From assembly GCA_030148705.1 (NCBI GenBank), contig JASBSY010000016.1, positions 1-64,000 of the forward strand: a stretch of DNA of 64,000 nt. The letters run 5' to 3'. Made by a program: the position numbers and the translations under genes. Origin of the DNA: Pukyongia sp. (lineage in GTDB: Bacteria; Bacteroidota; Bacteroidia; Flavobacteriales; Flavobacteriaceae). Positions 35,951 through 44,886 of the stretch are shown here, piece by piece; position 1 is the stretch's first letter, and every line of letters begins with the position of its first letter. Under the pieces are notes generated by a model. That model made no database searches and was not told the DNA's origin. It was given only the letters and a program-made list of their open reading frames with translations.

Positions 35951-35972
35951 AATTTCTTAGTGATTCCTGATC

Positions 35973-36665
35973 CTAATCGCGTCCTCCAAGGAAAAGGCTT
36001 ATAAAATACAGCAGCATGGCCAACGATCCCAAGGCAGCAACCACGTATGTACGAGCCGCCCATTTAAGGGCATCTTTCGCCCCATCGTATTCCTGAGGGG
36101 TAACCATATTGTTTGTCTCCAACCAGGCCAGAGCACGATTACTCGCATCGTATTCTACCGGTAAGGTGATAAATGAAAACACGGTAGTCATTGCAAAAAG
36201 CCCTATTCCAATAAGAAATATCCAGTTCCCGAAAGCAATACCTGAAAAGGTAAGCACCAGGCCGGCCATAATTACAATATTGGAAAGCTTACTGGCTACT
36301 CCAACGGCGGGTACAATTGCCGAACGCATTTGCAACCAGCTGTAGGCTGCCGCGTGCTGTACGGCATGGCCGCATTCATGGGCAGCTACCGCCGCTGCTG
36401 CGGCATTTCGCTGCATATAGACTCCTTCACTTAAGTTTACGGTTTTAGACGCAGGATTGTAATGATCGGTTAGCATCCCGGGTGTGGAAATAACTTGTAC
36501 ATCGTAGATGCCGTTATCAGCCAGCATTTTCTCGGCAATCTCCTTACCACTCATTCCGTTCTGCAGCTGTACCTTTGAGTACTTCTTGAATTTCCGTTTC
36601 AGGGTGTTGCTCACCAACCAACTTACCAGGAAAATTACGCCACCAATTAGATAATATGTAAACAT
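35973..36665 (-). CDS. YugP-like zinc metallopeptidase
   Basis: Membrane-bound putative zinc peptidase of 230 aa (DUF2268/YugP group). An N-terminal helix (residues about 3-20) anchors it, a zincin motif HECGH sits in AAVAAHECGHAVQHA near residue 90, and two to three C-terminal hydrophobic segments follow. Substrate unknown. Single gene with its own terminator. Confidence 0.88.
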   Translation of the reverse strand: MFTYYLIGGVIFLVSWLVSNTLKRKFKKYSKVQLQNGMSGKEIAEKMLADNGIYDVQVISTPGMLTDHYNPASKTVNLSEGVYMQRNAAAAAVAAHECGHAVQHAAAYSWLQMRSAIVPAVGVASKLSNIVIMAGLVLTFSGIAFGNWIFLIGIGLFAMTTVFSFITLPVEYDASNRALAWLETNNMVTPQEYDGAKDALKWAARTYVVAALGSLAMLLYFISLFLGGRD

Positions 36666-36725
36666 AGCAGTTTTTTAATTATTGGGTTAAATATACTGTT
36701 TGCACAGCAAAAAGCGTGCAAATTT

Positions 36726-39700
36726 TTATCCCACTATATTAATAATCTTTCCCGGAACTACAATAACCTTTTTTGGGGTCCTGCCCTCCAGATAATGGGC
36801 TGTTTTTTCATGTGCCATAACGGCAGATTCTATCTCGTCCTTCGACAGGTCCAGCGGTAATTCGAGTTTAAACCGCATCTTTCCGTTGAACGACACAGGA
36901 TACTCTTTGGAGTTCTCTACCAGGTACGACGCCTCAAATTTCGGGTAAGCAGCCGTGGCAATGCTCTCTTCATGTCCCAGTTTAGACCATAACTCCTCTG
37001 CTATGTGCGGGGCATAAGGCGAAATGAGTATTATTAACGGTTCCAACACGGACCGCTGTGTACATTTCAGAGCAGTCAACTCATTCACCGCGATCATAAA
37101 AGTAGATACCGATGTATTAAAGCTAAAGTTTTCAATGTCTTCCTCTACCTTCTTTATGGTCTTATGCAGGGTCTTGAGGGAATCGGACGACGCTTTATCG
37201 TCGGTTAGGTGAAAACTGTCGTTCTCGCCCCGGTGATATAACTTCCAGAGTTTTTTCAGAAAACTGTGTACCCCGGTTATCCCTGCCATATTCCAGGGTT
37301 TGGCCTGGTCCAGCGGGCCCAGGAACATCTCGTACATCCGCAGGGTGTCCGCCCCGTAGCGTTCACAGATATCATCGGGGTTTACTACGTTTAGCCAACG
37401 CTTAGACATTTTCTCTACCTCTCTACCAACAGTAAAATTTAAACCCGATTTATCTATCGCACCATTGTCATTTATAAATTTGCCGTTTTTTAGATCATCC
37501 CAAATCTTCAATTTTTCTAAATCAATGATTTTATTCCCCTGATCCACATTATTCACATCTATGCGAATGGGATCATAATTAATTCTTAGCAAATATTTGT
37601 GGCTTCTCAACTCTTTATCATATTTATTGTCCATATTCAATGCATCCACAACAATCTTACTCAATTCGTTATCCTCAGCATCAAAGAAATGCCCTACATC
37701 AGAGTTATTAACCTTAATTTTATTATTTGATAATTTCATAAGAAACTCAAATGACGCGAATACATTAGACGTTTGCGATATTTCTTTAATCGCATCTAAA
37801 GAATAGTCAACTGTAACATCAATAATTCGCGCACTTATCCGATAGATCAATGCACTCTCCCCCAGTATCATCCCTTGGTTAATAAGTTTTCTAAAAGGTT
37901 CGTCCACCGGAAGCACCCCCCGGTCGAACAAAAATTTGGTCCAGAACCTGCTGTACAACAGGTGGCCGGTGGCGTGCTCACTCCCACCGATATACAGATC
38001 GACGTTCTTCCAGTAATTCAGTGCTGCTTCAGAAGCCAGCATTTCATCATTATGAGGGTCCATATACCTGAACAAATAACAGCTGCTGCCAGCCCAGCCC
38101 GGCATGGTATTCAACTCAAGGGGGAACACGGTTTTATGGTCAATTTGAGCCTTGTCCACTACCTTAGATTGCTCCGTATCCCAGGCCCATACCTCAGCCC
38201 GGCCAAGGGGTGGTTCTCCTTCCTCGGTGGGGAGGTACTTTTCCACTTCCGGCAGTTCCAGCGGCAAATGTTCATCGGCGATCATCTGTGGCAGACCGTC
38301 CTTGTAATAAACAGGAAAAGGTTCTCCCCAGTAGCGTTGGCGCGAAAAAACCGCATCACGCAGTCGATAATTTATTTTTCCTTCACCGGCACCCTGCTTT
38401 TCCAACTCGGCGATAACCTTTTTTGTGGCTTGTTTATAATCCAAGCCGTTAAGGAAATCACTGTTTTTTAAACGGGTATTGTCCTTGTCCATAAAGGGCT
38501 CTTCAGATATATCGATACCTTCAAAGATATTGGGGATTGGAAGGCCGAAATGCCCCGCAAAATCATAATCCCGGCGATCACCGCCCGGAACAGCCATGAC
38601 CGCCCCGGTGCCATAGCCCGCAAGTACATAATCTCCTATCCAGATGGGTATTTCCTCCCCGGTAAACGGATGGAGGGCAAAAGCCCCGCTAAACACCCCG
38701 GTGATAGATTTTACATCTGCCATTCGTTCGCGTTCACTTCGCCTGGAAGTAGCTTCCACATAATCGTTAACCGCTTCGGATTGGGTCTCGGTGGTAATTT
38801 TTGAAACCAGTTCGTGTTCCGGAGCCAGTGCCATATAGCTTACCCCGAAAATTGTATCGGGACGTGTTGTAAACACCTTTATCGTATCTGAATGGTCTTT
38901 GATCTTAAAAGAGACCAATGCTCCCTCCGATCTGCCTATCCAGTTGGTCTGAGAATCTTTCAGCGGCTGTGGCCAGTCTATTTTGTCGAGTCCGTCAAGT
39001 AACCGCTGTGCGTAGGCGGTGATTCGCATACTCCATTGCTTCATACGCTTGCGGATCACCGGGTACCCGCCTCTCTCGGAAACCCCGTTCACGACCTCGT
39101 CGTTAGCCAGAACGGTACCCAGTTCAGGACACCAGTTTACTTCCGTCTCGGCCAGGTAGGTCAATCTGTACTTTAATAAAACCTTCTGTTTTTCTTCTTC
39201 CGAAAACGACTTCCATTCTTCCGCGGTAAAAGTGGTCACATCGGGATCACAGGCTGCTTCCAGATCTGTGTTCCCCTTTTCTTCAAAAATGGCGATCAGT
39301 TCAGAAACAGGCCTGGCCTTATCCGAACTTATATCGTACCAGCTTTCGAAGAGTCGGATGAATATCCATTGTGTCCATTTATAATAGTCCGGGTCTGAAG
39401 TGCGCACCTCCCGGCTCCAGTCGAATGAAAATCCTATCCTGTCCAACTGTTTGCGATATCCCGGAATTTCTCTTCCCGTGTTATCGACTCCCCCTTCAAT
39501 ATTCACCTTGGTGGTTTCTGCGGGGTGTTGCCCTGTTTGAATGGCGTATTGCTCCGCCGGCAGCCCGAAACTATCGTAACCCATGGGGTGAAGCACATTA
39601 AATCCTTTGTGTCTTTTATAACGGGCATATACATCGCTTGCAATATATCCCAGCGGATGACCAACGTGCAGTCCGGCCCCGGAAGGATACGGAAACATAT

Positions 39701-39812
39701 CAAGGACGTAATACTTTGGCTTATCACTTTTATTGTCGGCTTTAAAAGTTTGGTTTTCAGACCAATACCTTTGCCATTTCTCTTCTATATCGTTAAAATG
39801 ATATTTACTCAT
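36726..39812 (-). CDS. leuS: Leucyl-tRNA synthetase with unusual AT-rich insert
   Basis: Class I synthetase of 1028 aa, about 80-100 residues longer than I expect for Flavobacteria. Standard parts: HIGH-type motif HVGHPLGY, CP1 editing domain with TTRPDTIFG and GYGTGAVMAVPG, WAGSSCYLFRY, and C-terminal anticodon-binding region. Between GMILG (about residue 645) and the KMSKS loop lie about 155 residues where I expect about 80, poor in G+C. The loop itself reads EKMSKRWLN, residues 800-808: KMSKR instead of KMSKS. Reading frame is intact and downstream motifs (NVVNPDDICERYGADTLR) are normal, so the enzyme is probably functional. Confidence 0.95.
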   Translation of the reverse strand: MSKYHFNDIEEKWQRYWSENQTFKADNKSDKPKYYVLDMFPYPSGAGLHVGHPLGYIASDVYARYKRHKGFNVLHPMGYDSFGLPAEQYAIQTGQHPAETTKVNIEGGVDNTGREIPGYRKQLDRIGFSFDWSREVRTSDPDYYKWTQWIFIRLFESWYDISSDKARPVSELIAIFEEKGNTDLEAACDPDVTTFTAEEWKSFSEEEKQKVLLKYRLTYLAETEVNWCPELGTVLANDEVVNGVSERGGYPVIRKRMKQWSMRITAYAQRLLDGLDKIDWPQPLKDSQTNWIGRSEGALVSFKIKDHSDTIKVFTTRPDTIFGVSYMALAPEHELVSKITTETQSEAVNDYVEATSRRSERERMADVKSITGVFSGAFALHPFTGEEIPIWIGDYVLAGYGTGAVMAVPGGDRRDYDFAGHFGLPIPNIFEGIDISEEPFMDKDNTRLKNSDFLNGLDYKQATKKVIAELEKQGAGEGKINYRLRDAVFSRQRYWGEPFPVYYKDGLPQMIADEHLPLELPEVEKYLPTEEGEPPLGRAEVWAWDTEQSKVVDKAQIDHKTVFPLELNTMPGWAGSSCYLFRYMDPHNDEMLASEAALNYWKNVDLYIGGSEHATGHLLYSRFWTKFLFDRGVLPVDEPFRKLINQGMILGESALIYRISARIIDVTVDYSLDAIKEISQTSNVFASFEFLMKLSNNKIKVNNSDVGHFFDAEDNELSKIVVDALNMDNKYDKELRSHKYLLRINYDPIRIDVNNVDQGNKIIDLEKLKIWDDLKNGKFINDNGAIDKSGLNFTVGREVEKMSKRWLNVVNPDDICERYGADTLRMYEMFLGPLDQAKPWNMAGITGVHSFLKKLWKLYHRGENDSFHLTDDKASSDSLKTLHKTIKKVEEDIENFSFNTSVSTFMIAVNELTALKCTQRSVLEPLIILISPYAPHIAEELWSKLGHEESIATAAYPKFEASYLVENSKEYPVSFNGKMRFKLELPLDLSKDEIESAVMAHEKTAHYLEGRTPKKVIVVPGKIINIVG
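37425..37845 (-). other. AT-rich segment inside leuS
   Basis: Counting by hand over 37441-37800, G+C is about 30% (one 60-base block falls to 23%), whereas the flanking leuS lines at 37321-37380 and 37921-37980 are at 55-58%. The encoded part (about residues 658-795) is rich in Asn, Lys, Ile and Asp. The C-terminal third of it still aligns by eye with the normal Bacteroidota pre-KMSKS domain (IRIDVNNV...IDLEKLKIW). Confidence 0.85.
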
Positions 39813-40065
39813 AGGGTGTTTTGCTGGAAAGGAGCAAATTTAAGATTTATTGACCGAAGTGAGGAGTATTGTCCTTAAAAAATAGGTCGCAGTGTATTCC
39901 TTTCAGGGGTTTCTCAATCAAGTGTCGCAAAGTCGATATATGTCCGGTGCATTACAAGCCGGGACTAATATCTTCGGTTATTTCATAAGAAAGCCGAAAC
40001 TTTCGGCGTTAGAGGATTAAGGAAATAAAAATCATTGTATTTTTACACCGCTAACGACTTCTTTT
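39813..40065. other. Intergenic region leuS-ftsX
   Basis: Divergent promoter region of 253 bp. A TATTTTTA at 40038-40045 is a near match to a -7 element for ftsX. I see no gene, tRNA or repeat. Confidence 0.4.
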
Positions 40066-40944
40066 ATGGCAACCTCATTCGAAAAATTCCAAAAGCGAAG
40101 GCTTATCTCCTCGTACTTTTCGGTAGTGATCAGTATTTCCCTTGTGCTTTTCCTGCTTGGATTGCTCGGGCTGCTGGTTTTAAACTCCAAGCGGGTGGCC
40201 GATCATTTCAAGGAACAGGTGCCCATAGTGATCTTCTTGAAGGACAGCGCCAAGGAAGTTGAGGTTGATCAATTACAACGAAGCCTGGAGCTGGCAGACT
40301 ATACCAGGTCTGCAAAATTTGTTTCAAAAGAGGAAGCAGCCGAGGAGCACATGGCAGAAATTGGGGAAAACTACGTCGAATACCTGGGCGAGAATCCGTT
40401 ACAGGACAATATCGATGTTCGTCTGAGAGCCGATTATGTTACCCCTGAAAAGGTGGAAGAAATCATAACGGAAATAAAAAGCAAGACCTTTGTGGAAGAC
40501 GTGGGTTACGACAAACCGCTCATCGAACAGCTCACCGAAAATGTGAAGAGAATCAGTTTTTGGGTTTTAGTGATTACAGCCATCTTCCTTGTAGTAGCCA
40601 TACTACTTATAAACAGCTCTATAAGACTTTCTGTTTATGCGAAAAGGTTCACCATAAAAACCATGCAGATGGTTGGGGCTACCAAGAGTTTTATCCGCAG
40701 GCCGTTTATCTGGAAAAGCATCCGCCTGGGTATGATAGCATCCATCCTGGCTATGATAGGAATGGCGTTTATACTGTATTATCTGAATAATACCTTCCCC
40801 GAGCTGGGGCTTACCGAAGACCGTATCTGGATTATCGGACTGTTCGTCTTTATCTTCCTCATGGGATTTATTATTTCCTGGCTCAGTACATTTTTTGCAA
40901 CACAGCGATTTTTAAATCTGCGAACGGATGAACTGTATTATTAA
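40066..40944 (+). CDS. ftsX: Cell division protein FtsX
   Basis: Permease-like partner of the ATPase FtsE, 292 aa. It has an N-terminal cytoplasmic segment, TM1 at about 22-44, an extracytoplasmic domain of about 120 residues (FKEQVPIVIFLKDSA...), and three C-terminal TM segments with the FtsX pattern VYAKRFTIKTMQMVGATKSFIRRPF. FtsEX controls peptidoglycan hydrolases at the septum. First gene of a conserved run with a small exported protein, DUF3098, uppP and truB, all within a few bases of each other; ftsE is not in this window. Confidence 0.92.
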   Translation: MATSFEKFQKRRLISSYFSVVISISLVLFLLGLLGLLVLNSKRVADHFKEQVPIVIFLKDSAKEVEVDQLQRSLELADYTRSAKFVSKEEAAEEHMAEIGENYVEYLGENPLQDNIDVRLRADYVTPEKVEEIITEIKSKTFVEDVGYDKPLIEQLTENVKRISFWVLVITAIFLVVAILLINSSIRLSVYAKRFTIKTMQMVGATKSFIRRPFIWKSIRLGMIASILAMIGMAFILYYLNNTFPELGLTEDRIWIIGLFVFIFLMGFIISWLSTFFATQRFLNLRTDELYY

Positions 40945-40950
40945 GATGAT

Positions 40951-41298
40951 ATGAGATCTCGGACGTTATTATTCTTGGCATTACCTATACTCCTCGGGGG
41001 TCTTTTGCTGAATGCGGCAATTATTCGAGAAACCACTCCCCAGACCTGTGAAATGACTGTTTTAAAAGTTGCTGACATCGCTGCAGGTAGTTCGGGCGAT
41101 ATCGTTTTTAGTGATTCGGAAAAAAATTTTTACTACATAAACAGGGGGCTTGAAAAGGGATTGACGGTAGCAGAATTGAAAGAAGAAGTTTTAAATAAAA
41201 AAGTTACCTTGCATTTGGCCCGCGTATTTTACGGCACCACCGCCCATATAGCCCAATTAAAAGTCGGGGACCAAATAATCTATACAGAATTCGAATAA
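40951..41298 (+). CDS. Hypothetical exported protein
   Basis: Small protein of 115 aa with an N-terminal hydrophobic segment (residues 5-24) and a short mature domain of mixed alpha/beta character (FYYINRGLEKGLTVAELKEEV, VGDQIIYTEFE). I recognise no family motif. The six-base gap from ftsX and two-base gap to the DUF3098 gene place it in the ftsX-truB operon, so an envelope role is plausible. Confidence 0.7.
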   Translation: MRSRTLLFLALPILLGGLLLNAAIIRETTPQTCEMTVLKVADIAAGSSGDIVFSDSEKNFYYINRGLEKGLTVAELKEEVLNKKVTLHLARVFYGTTAHIAQLKVGDQIIYTEFE

Positions 41299-41300
41299 TC

Positions 41301-41564
41301 ATGGGAGAACAAAAGCGAAAGGAACAGGCAGCGAAAAATCAGCGTTTTATTTTTGAACGCACAAACTTTAAATTCATGCTCATCGGGCTGGCTTTTATCG
41401 GACTGGGATTCATCCTTATGGCCGGGGGAGGCAGTGATGACCCCAATGTTTTCAACCCCGAGATCTACAATTGGAGGAGGATCAGATTGGCTCCGGCATT
41501 AATCCTTATTGGCTTTGGCTTCGAAGTCTACGCCATCTTACTGAATCCTGACAAGAAAAAATAA
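41301..41564 (+). CDS. DUF3098 membrane protein
   Basis: Protein of 87 aa with two hydrophobic segments separated by the short loop GGGSDDPNVFNPEIYNWRRIRLAP. This is the DUF3098 signature, a Bacteroidota-specific family found between ftsX and uppP, as here. Function unknown; the genomic position suggests cell-wall work. Confidence 0.88.
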   Translation: MGEQKRKEQAAKNQRFIFERTNFKFMLIGLAFIGLGFILMAGGGSDDPNVFNPEIYNWRRIRLAPALILIGFGFEVYAILLNPDKKK

Positions 41565-41567
41565 TCC

Positions 41568-42365
41568 ATGGAAATTTGGGAAGCTGTCATTCTCGGGATC
41601 ATTCAGGGTTTTACCGAGTTTTTACCCGTATCGTCCAGCGGTCACCTGGAATTGGGGAAAGCCATCCTCGGTGACACCTCGGTTCCGGAAGAGAGTTTGT
41701 TATTTACCGTTGTGCTCCATTTTGCCACCGCTTTAAGTACTATTGTAGTCTATCGCAAAGATGTCTGGGAAATCCTTAGGGGATTACTTCAGTTTAGGTG
41801 GAACGAAGAAAGTCAGTTTTCCTTAAAGATCATCATTTCAATGATTCCTGCAGTTGTCGTAGGCTTACTGTTTGAAGAGCAGCTTGAGGAGTTTTTCGGC
41901 GGAAATGTGGCTTTTGTGGGAAGCATGCTTATTGTCACCGCCTTGTTACTCTGGTTGGCAGATAAGGCAAAAGACACGGGGAAGAAAGTTACCAAGTGGA
42001 ATGCATTCATGATCGGGATTGCCCAAGCCGTAGCAATGTTACCCGGTATTTCGAGGAGTGGGGCTACGATCTCTACTTCGGTGCTGCTGGGAAATGACAA
42101 AGGAAAGGCCGCTCGCTTCTCTTTCCTCATGGTAGTACCGCTTATCCTTGGAAAAATAGCAAAAGACATTTATAGCGGAGAACTTTCATCACAGTCTGCC
42201 GATCTTTCAGTGCTGGGGGTTGGATTTATCGCAGCCTTTATTTGCGGACTCATTGCATGTACCTGGATGATCTCCCTGGTACGCAAAAGTAAACTGTCCT
42301 GGTTTGCAGCCTACTGCCTGGTTGTTGGACTAACCGCTATCTTTATAGGCATATATTTTCAATAA
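41568..42365 (+). CDS. uppP: Undecaprenyl-diphosphatase
   Basis: BacA/UppP-type membrane phosphatase recycling undecaprenyl diphosphate to the lipid carrier of peptidoglycan synthesis, 265 aa. The two signature blocks are QGFTEFLPVSSSGHLEL (about residues 13-29) and MLPGISRSGATIS (about 156-168). Eight hydrophobic segments are seen. The stop overlaps the truB start by one base. Confidence 0.95.
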   Translation: MEIWEAVILGIIQGFTEFLPVSSSGHLELGKAILGDTSVPEESLLFTVVLHFATALSTIVVYRKDVWEILRGLLQFRWNEESQFSLKIIISMIPAVVVGLLFEEQLEEFFGGNVAFVGSMLIVTALLLWLADKAKDTGKKVTKWNAFMIGIAQAVAMLPGISRSGATISTSVLLGNDKGKAARFSFLMVVPLILGKIAKDIYSGELSSQSADLSVLGVGFIAAFICGLIACTWMISLVRKSKLSWFAAYCLVVGLTAIFIGIYFQ

Positions 42366-43054
42366 TGACTGCGGAAGACTACAGGAACGGACAACTCATA
42401 CTCGTCGACAAACCTCTGGAATGGACCTCTTTCCAGGTGGTGAACAAGGTGCGCTGGCTCATTCGGCAGAAATTTGGCATTAAGAAATTAAAGGTTGGAC
42501 ATGCCGGAACCCTTGATCCCCTTGCCACCGGTTTGCTTGTACTCTGCACAGGTAAATTCACCAAAAAGATCGATACCTACCAGGCCCGGGAAAAAGAATA
42601 TACAGGAACAATTACCCTGGGGGCAACTACACCAAGCTACGACCTGGAAACCGAGATCGATAAGCGTTTTGATACTTCGGGAATTTCCGATGAAGAGATT
42701 TACCGGGCTACTGAGCAATTTACAGGTGAAATTCAGCAGAAGCCGCCAATATTCTCTGCATTAAAGAAAGACGGGAAAAGAATGTATGACTATGCACGAG
42801 AAGGAAAAACTGTCGAAATACCCACCCGAACCGTTGTGGTAAGTGAGTTCGACATCACCCGTATAGAATTACCCGAGCTAGACTTCAGGGTAGTTTGCAG
42901 CAAGGGAACCTACATTCGGTCGCTGGCCCATGATTTTGGGCATGCGTTAAAAAACGGGGGCCATTTATCGGCACTCAGGCGCACCCGCATTGGGGAATTC
43001 AGGGTTGAAGATGCCAGATCGATAGATTCGCTGATAGATGAGTTTTCAAGTTAA
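42365..43054 (+). CDS. truB: tRNA pseudouridine(55) synthase
   Basis: TruB, 229 aa; it makes pseudouridine 55 in the T-loop of tRNAs. Catalytic Asp is in GHAGTLDPLATGLL, and the family's KPPIFSALKKDGKRMYDYAREG and CSKGTYIRSLAHDFG blocks follow. The C-terminal PUA domain of longer TruB proteins is missing, which is usual in Bacteroidota. Coupled to uppP. Confidence 0.95.
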   Translation: MTAEDYRNGQLILVDKPLEWTSFQVVNKVRWLIRQKFGIKKLKVGHAGTLDPLATGLLVLCTGKFTKKIDTYQAREKEYTGTITLGATTPSYDLETEIDKRFDTSGISDEEIYRATEQFTGEIQQKPPIFSALKKDGKRMYDYAREGKTVEIPTRTVVVSEFDITRIELPELDFRVVCSKGTYIRSLAHDFGHALKNGGHLSALRRTRIGEFRVEDARSIDSLIDEFSS

Positions 43055-43115
43055 AAACCTATTAATTTTCAGCGTTTTGTAAGGTTTTTCGCGTAAAATT
43101 TCTGTAATTGCAAAT

Positions 43116-43826
43116 ATGAATTTCGATTATTCATATCGGGCGTTTCTTATTACTTGCTTGCTATTCGGGATATTGTTCCTGACACTTTACACGTTTAAGT
43201 TGGGAGAAGGATATGAGCAGGAGGTGTTGTCGTATGACGTGGAATATCTCGAAGAAGAAGAACCTGTATCCGAGGAAGAATTGGCTAAACTGGAAGAGCT
43301 TGAACAACGGGCCATAGAAACAAACCGGGCTTATAATGAAGCTTCAAAATTCTTAAACAACCTCGACTATTCCGAAATGACGCTGGAAGAAAAACTAGCC
43401 GAGATAGATGAGGCAATCGATGAATCCGGTGATTCGGATACCGGGGAGGAAATAAGAAAAGCCAGGGAGCGACTTGAAAAGGCCAGGGAACTTACAAAAA
43501 AGAACAAGGATAAGACTAAGAACGGTACTTCATCGGCCAACCGTAACACTACCATTAGCTACCGCCTAAAGGACAGAACGGCTATGTACTTACCTAATCC
43601 GGTCTATACCTGCGAAAGTGGCGGCATCATTGTGATCAATATTACTGTAAATGACCGAGGGGAAGTGACTAAGACTTCTTATAATAAGAATGCATCTACG
43701 ACCACCAATGGCTGCCTGATAGACAGTGCGATTGAATATGCCGAACAAGCCAGTTTTTCTACAGCGGCCGGGAAAGATTCACAACTGGGAACTATAACCT
43801 ATAGCTTTCCGGGGCAATATGATTAG
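43116..43826 (+). CDS. Membrane-anchored protein with TonB-like C-terminus
   Basis: Protein of 236 aa: one N-terminal TM segment (about 8-27), a long acidic helical stretch with likely coiled coil (about 40-135, rich in Glu and Arg), and a C-terminal domain of TonB/TolA-like pattern (GGIIVINITVNDRGEVTKTSYN). Two Cys (CESGG and NGCLIDSA) could form a disulfide. TonB-like proteins of this layout transmit energy across the periplasm, but the Pro-rich spacer typical of TonB is missing. Function inferred only from layout. Confidence 0.7.
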   Translation: MNFDYSYRAFLITCLLFGILFLTLYTFKLGEGYEQEVLSYDVEYLEEEEPVSEEELAKLEELEQRAIETNRAYNEASKFLNNLDYSEMTLEEKLAEIDEAIDESGDSDTGEEIRKARERLEKARELTKKNKDKTKNGTSSANRNTTISYRLKDRTAMYLPNPVYTCESGGIIVINITVNDRGEVTKTSYNKNASTTTNGCLIDSAIEYAEQASFSTAAGKDSQLGTITYSFPGQYD

Positions 43827-43850
43827 GCCTTCCAATTAGAACATCTGAAT

Positions 43851-44435
43851 ATGTCAAAAAAACGCTGTCCCTGGTGTGGAACCGACCCGCTTTACATCGC
43901 TTATCACGACACTGAATGGGGTGTTCCTGTTAGGGATGATGACAAACTCTTTGAGTTCCTGATCCTGGAAACCTTTCAGGCCGGGCTTAGCTGGATAACG
44001 GTACTGCGAAAACGAGAAAACTTCCGCAAGGCCTTCGACGATTTTAACTATAAAAAGGTGGCACAATACGATGATGTTAAGCTGGATTCGTTGATGAAGG
44101 ACCCGGGCATCATTCGGAATAAACTAAAGATCAAAGCCACGGTAAGTAACGCCATAGCATTTATGGGTATTCAGAAGGAATTTGGCAGTTTTAGCAGCTA
44201 TATCTGGCAATTTACCGGCGGACAACCAATCATTAACGCCTTTAAAACGATGGCCGATGTCCCGGCTAATACGCCGCTGAGTGATACCATTAGTGCCGAC
44301 CTCCGAAAACGAGGGTTTAAATTTGTGGGCTCCACGGTCATCTATGCCCATATGCAGGCTACGGGTATGGTAAACGATCATCTCACGGACTGTTTCCGTT
44401 ATTCCGAAGTAAATAAATTAGCTGATATTAATTAG
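43851..44435 (+). CDS. tag: DNA-3-methyladenine glycosylase I
   Basis: Base-excision repair glycosylase removing N3-methyladenine, 194 aa. It starts MSKKRCPWCG; the zinc site is formed by Cys near the N-terminus, His in YHDTEWG and the C-terminal H/C of NDHLTDCFRY, all present. LETFQAGLSWITVLRKRENFRKAF holds the active-site Glu. Its end overlaps the convergent TPR gene by 8 bp. Confidence 0.95.
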   Translation: MSKKRCPWCGTDPLYIAYHDTEWGVPVRDDDKLFEFLILETFQAGLSWITVLRKRENFRKAFDDFNYKKVAQYDDVKLDSLMKDPGIIRNKLKIKATVSNAIAFMGIQKEFGSFSSYIWQFTGGQPIINAFKTMADVPANTPLSDTISADLRKRGFKFVGSTVIYAHMQATGMVNDHLTDCFRYSEVNKLADIN

Positions 44436-44766
44436 AATCTGCCACCGTAGGATTCAGGTGCTCGTTGGTGGTAAAGTCGATCGCAAGGGCTTTAAGGCTC
44501 TGCTTATAACGAAAAGCAAGTGTTGCATCGGTTAATGCCTCGGTTTCGAACAGTTTTTCATACCATTTCTTGGCTTTCGCATAATTTCCCTTGAAATAAT
44601 GCCCATTCCCCAACGCTTTGTAGATGGCCGGTGTGCCATATCCCTCCTTTACCACCTGTTCATAGACTATAGTAGGATCGACATCCTTATTGACATCAGT
44701 TTGCGCTAAGCCCCCAAAAACAAAGGCTGTAACAACAACGATAGTACAAATAAAACGTGGCTTCAT
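44428..44766 (-). CDS. Small exported TPR protein, possibly truncated OmpA-family relative
   Basis: Protein of 112 aa with a signal peptide (residues 1-21, cleavage after GLAQ) and one to two TPR-like units (YKALGNGHYFKGNYAKAKKWYEKLF). This segment is very similar in pattern to the N-terminal TPR region of the large PD40/OmpA proteins of Bacteroidota (the T9SS-associated PorE-like family). No PD40 or OmpA part follows: a stop comes after residue 112 and the tag gene lies beyond. It is either a stand-alone TPR protein or a truncated remnant. Confidence 0.6.
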   Translation of the reverse strand: MKPRFICTIVVVTAFVFGGLAQTDVNKDVDPTIVYEQVVKEGYGTPAIYKALGNGHYFKGNYAKAKKWYEKLFETEALTDATLAFRYKQSLKALAIDFTTNEHLNPTVADSN

Positions 44767-44841
44767 TGGCAGATTAGTAAGAAATTACTTACACAAATAT
44801 GCAGATAATCGGTCTAAGAAACAAATAATTTCATTTAAAAC

Positions 44842-44871
44842 AAAAAAAGCCGCAACATATTGCGGCTTTAA
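44842..44871 (-). terminator. Intrinsic terminator after deiminase gene
   Basis: Minus-strand AAAGCCGCAA-tatg-TTGCGGCTTTTTTT, a near-perfect hairpin with T run, 16 bp after the stop codon. Confidence 0.92.
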
Positions 44872-44886
44872 TTCTATGCTGCTTAT

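Noticed and set aside
37425-37845. Intein or group I/II intron in leuS
   Set aside because: No splice-junction residues (Cys/Ser start, His-Asn end), no endonuclease motif, and the frame still encodes part of the normal domain.
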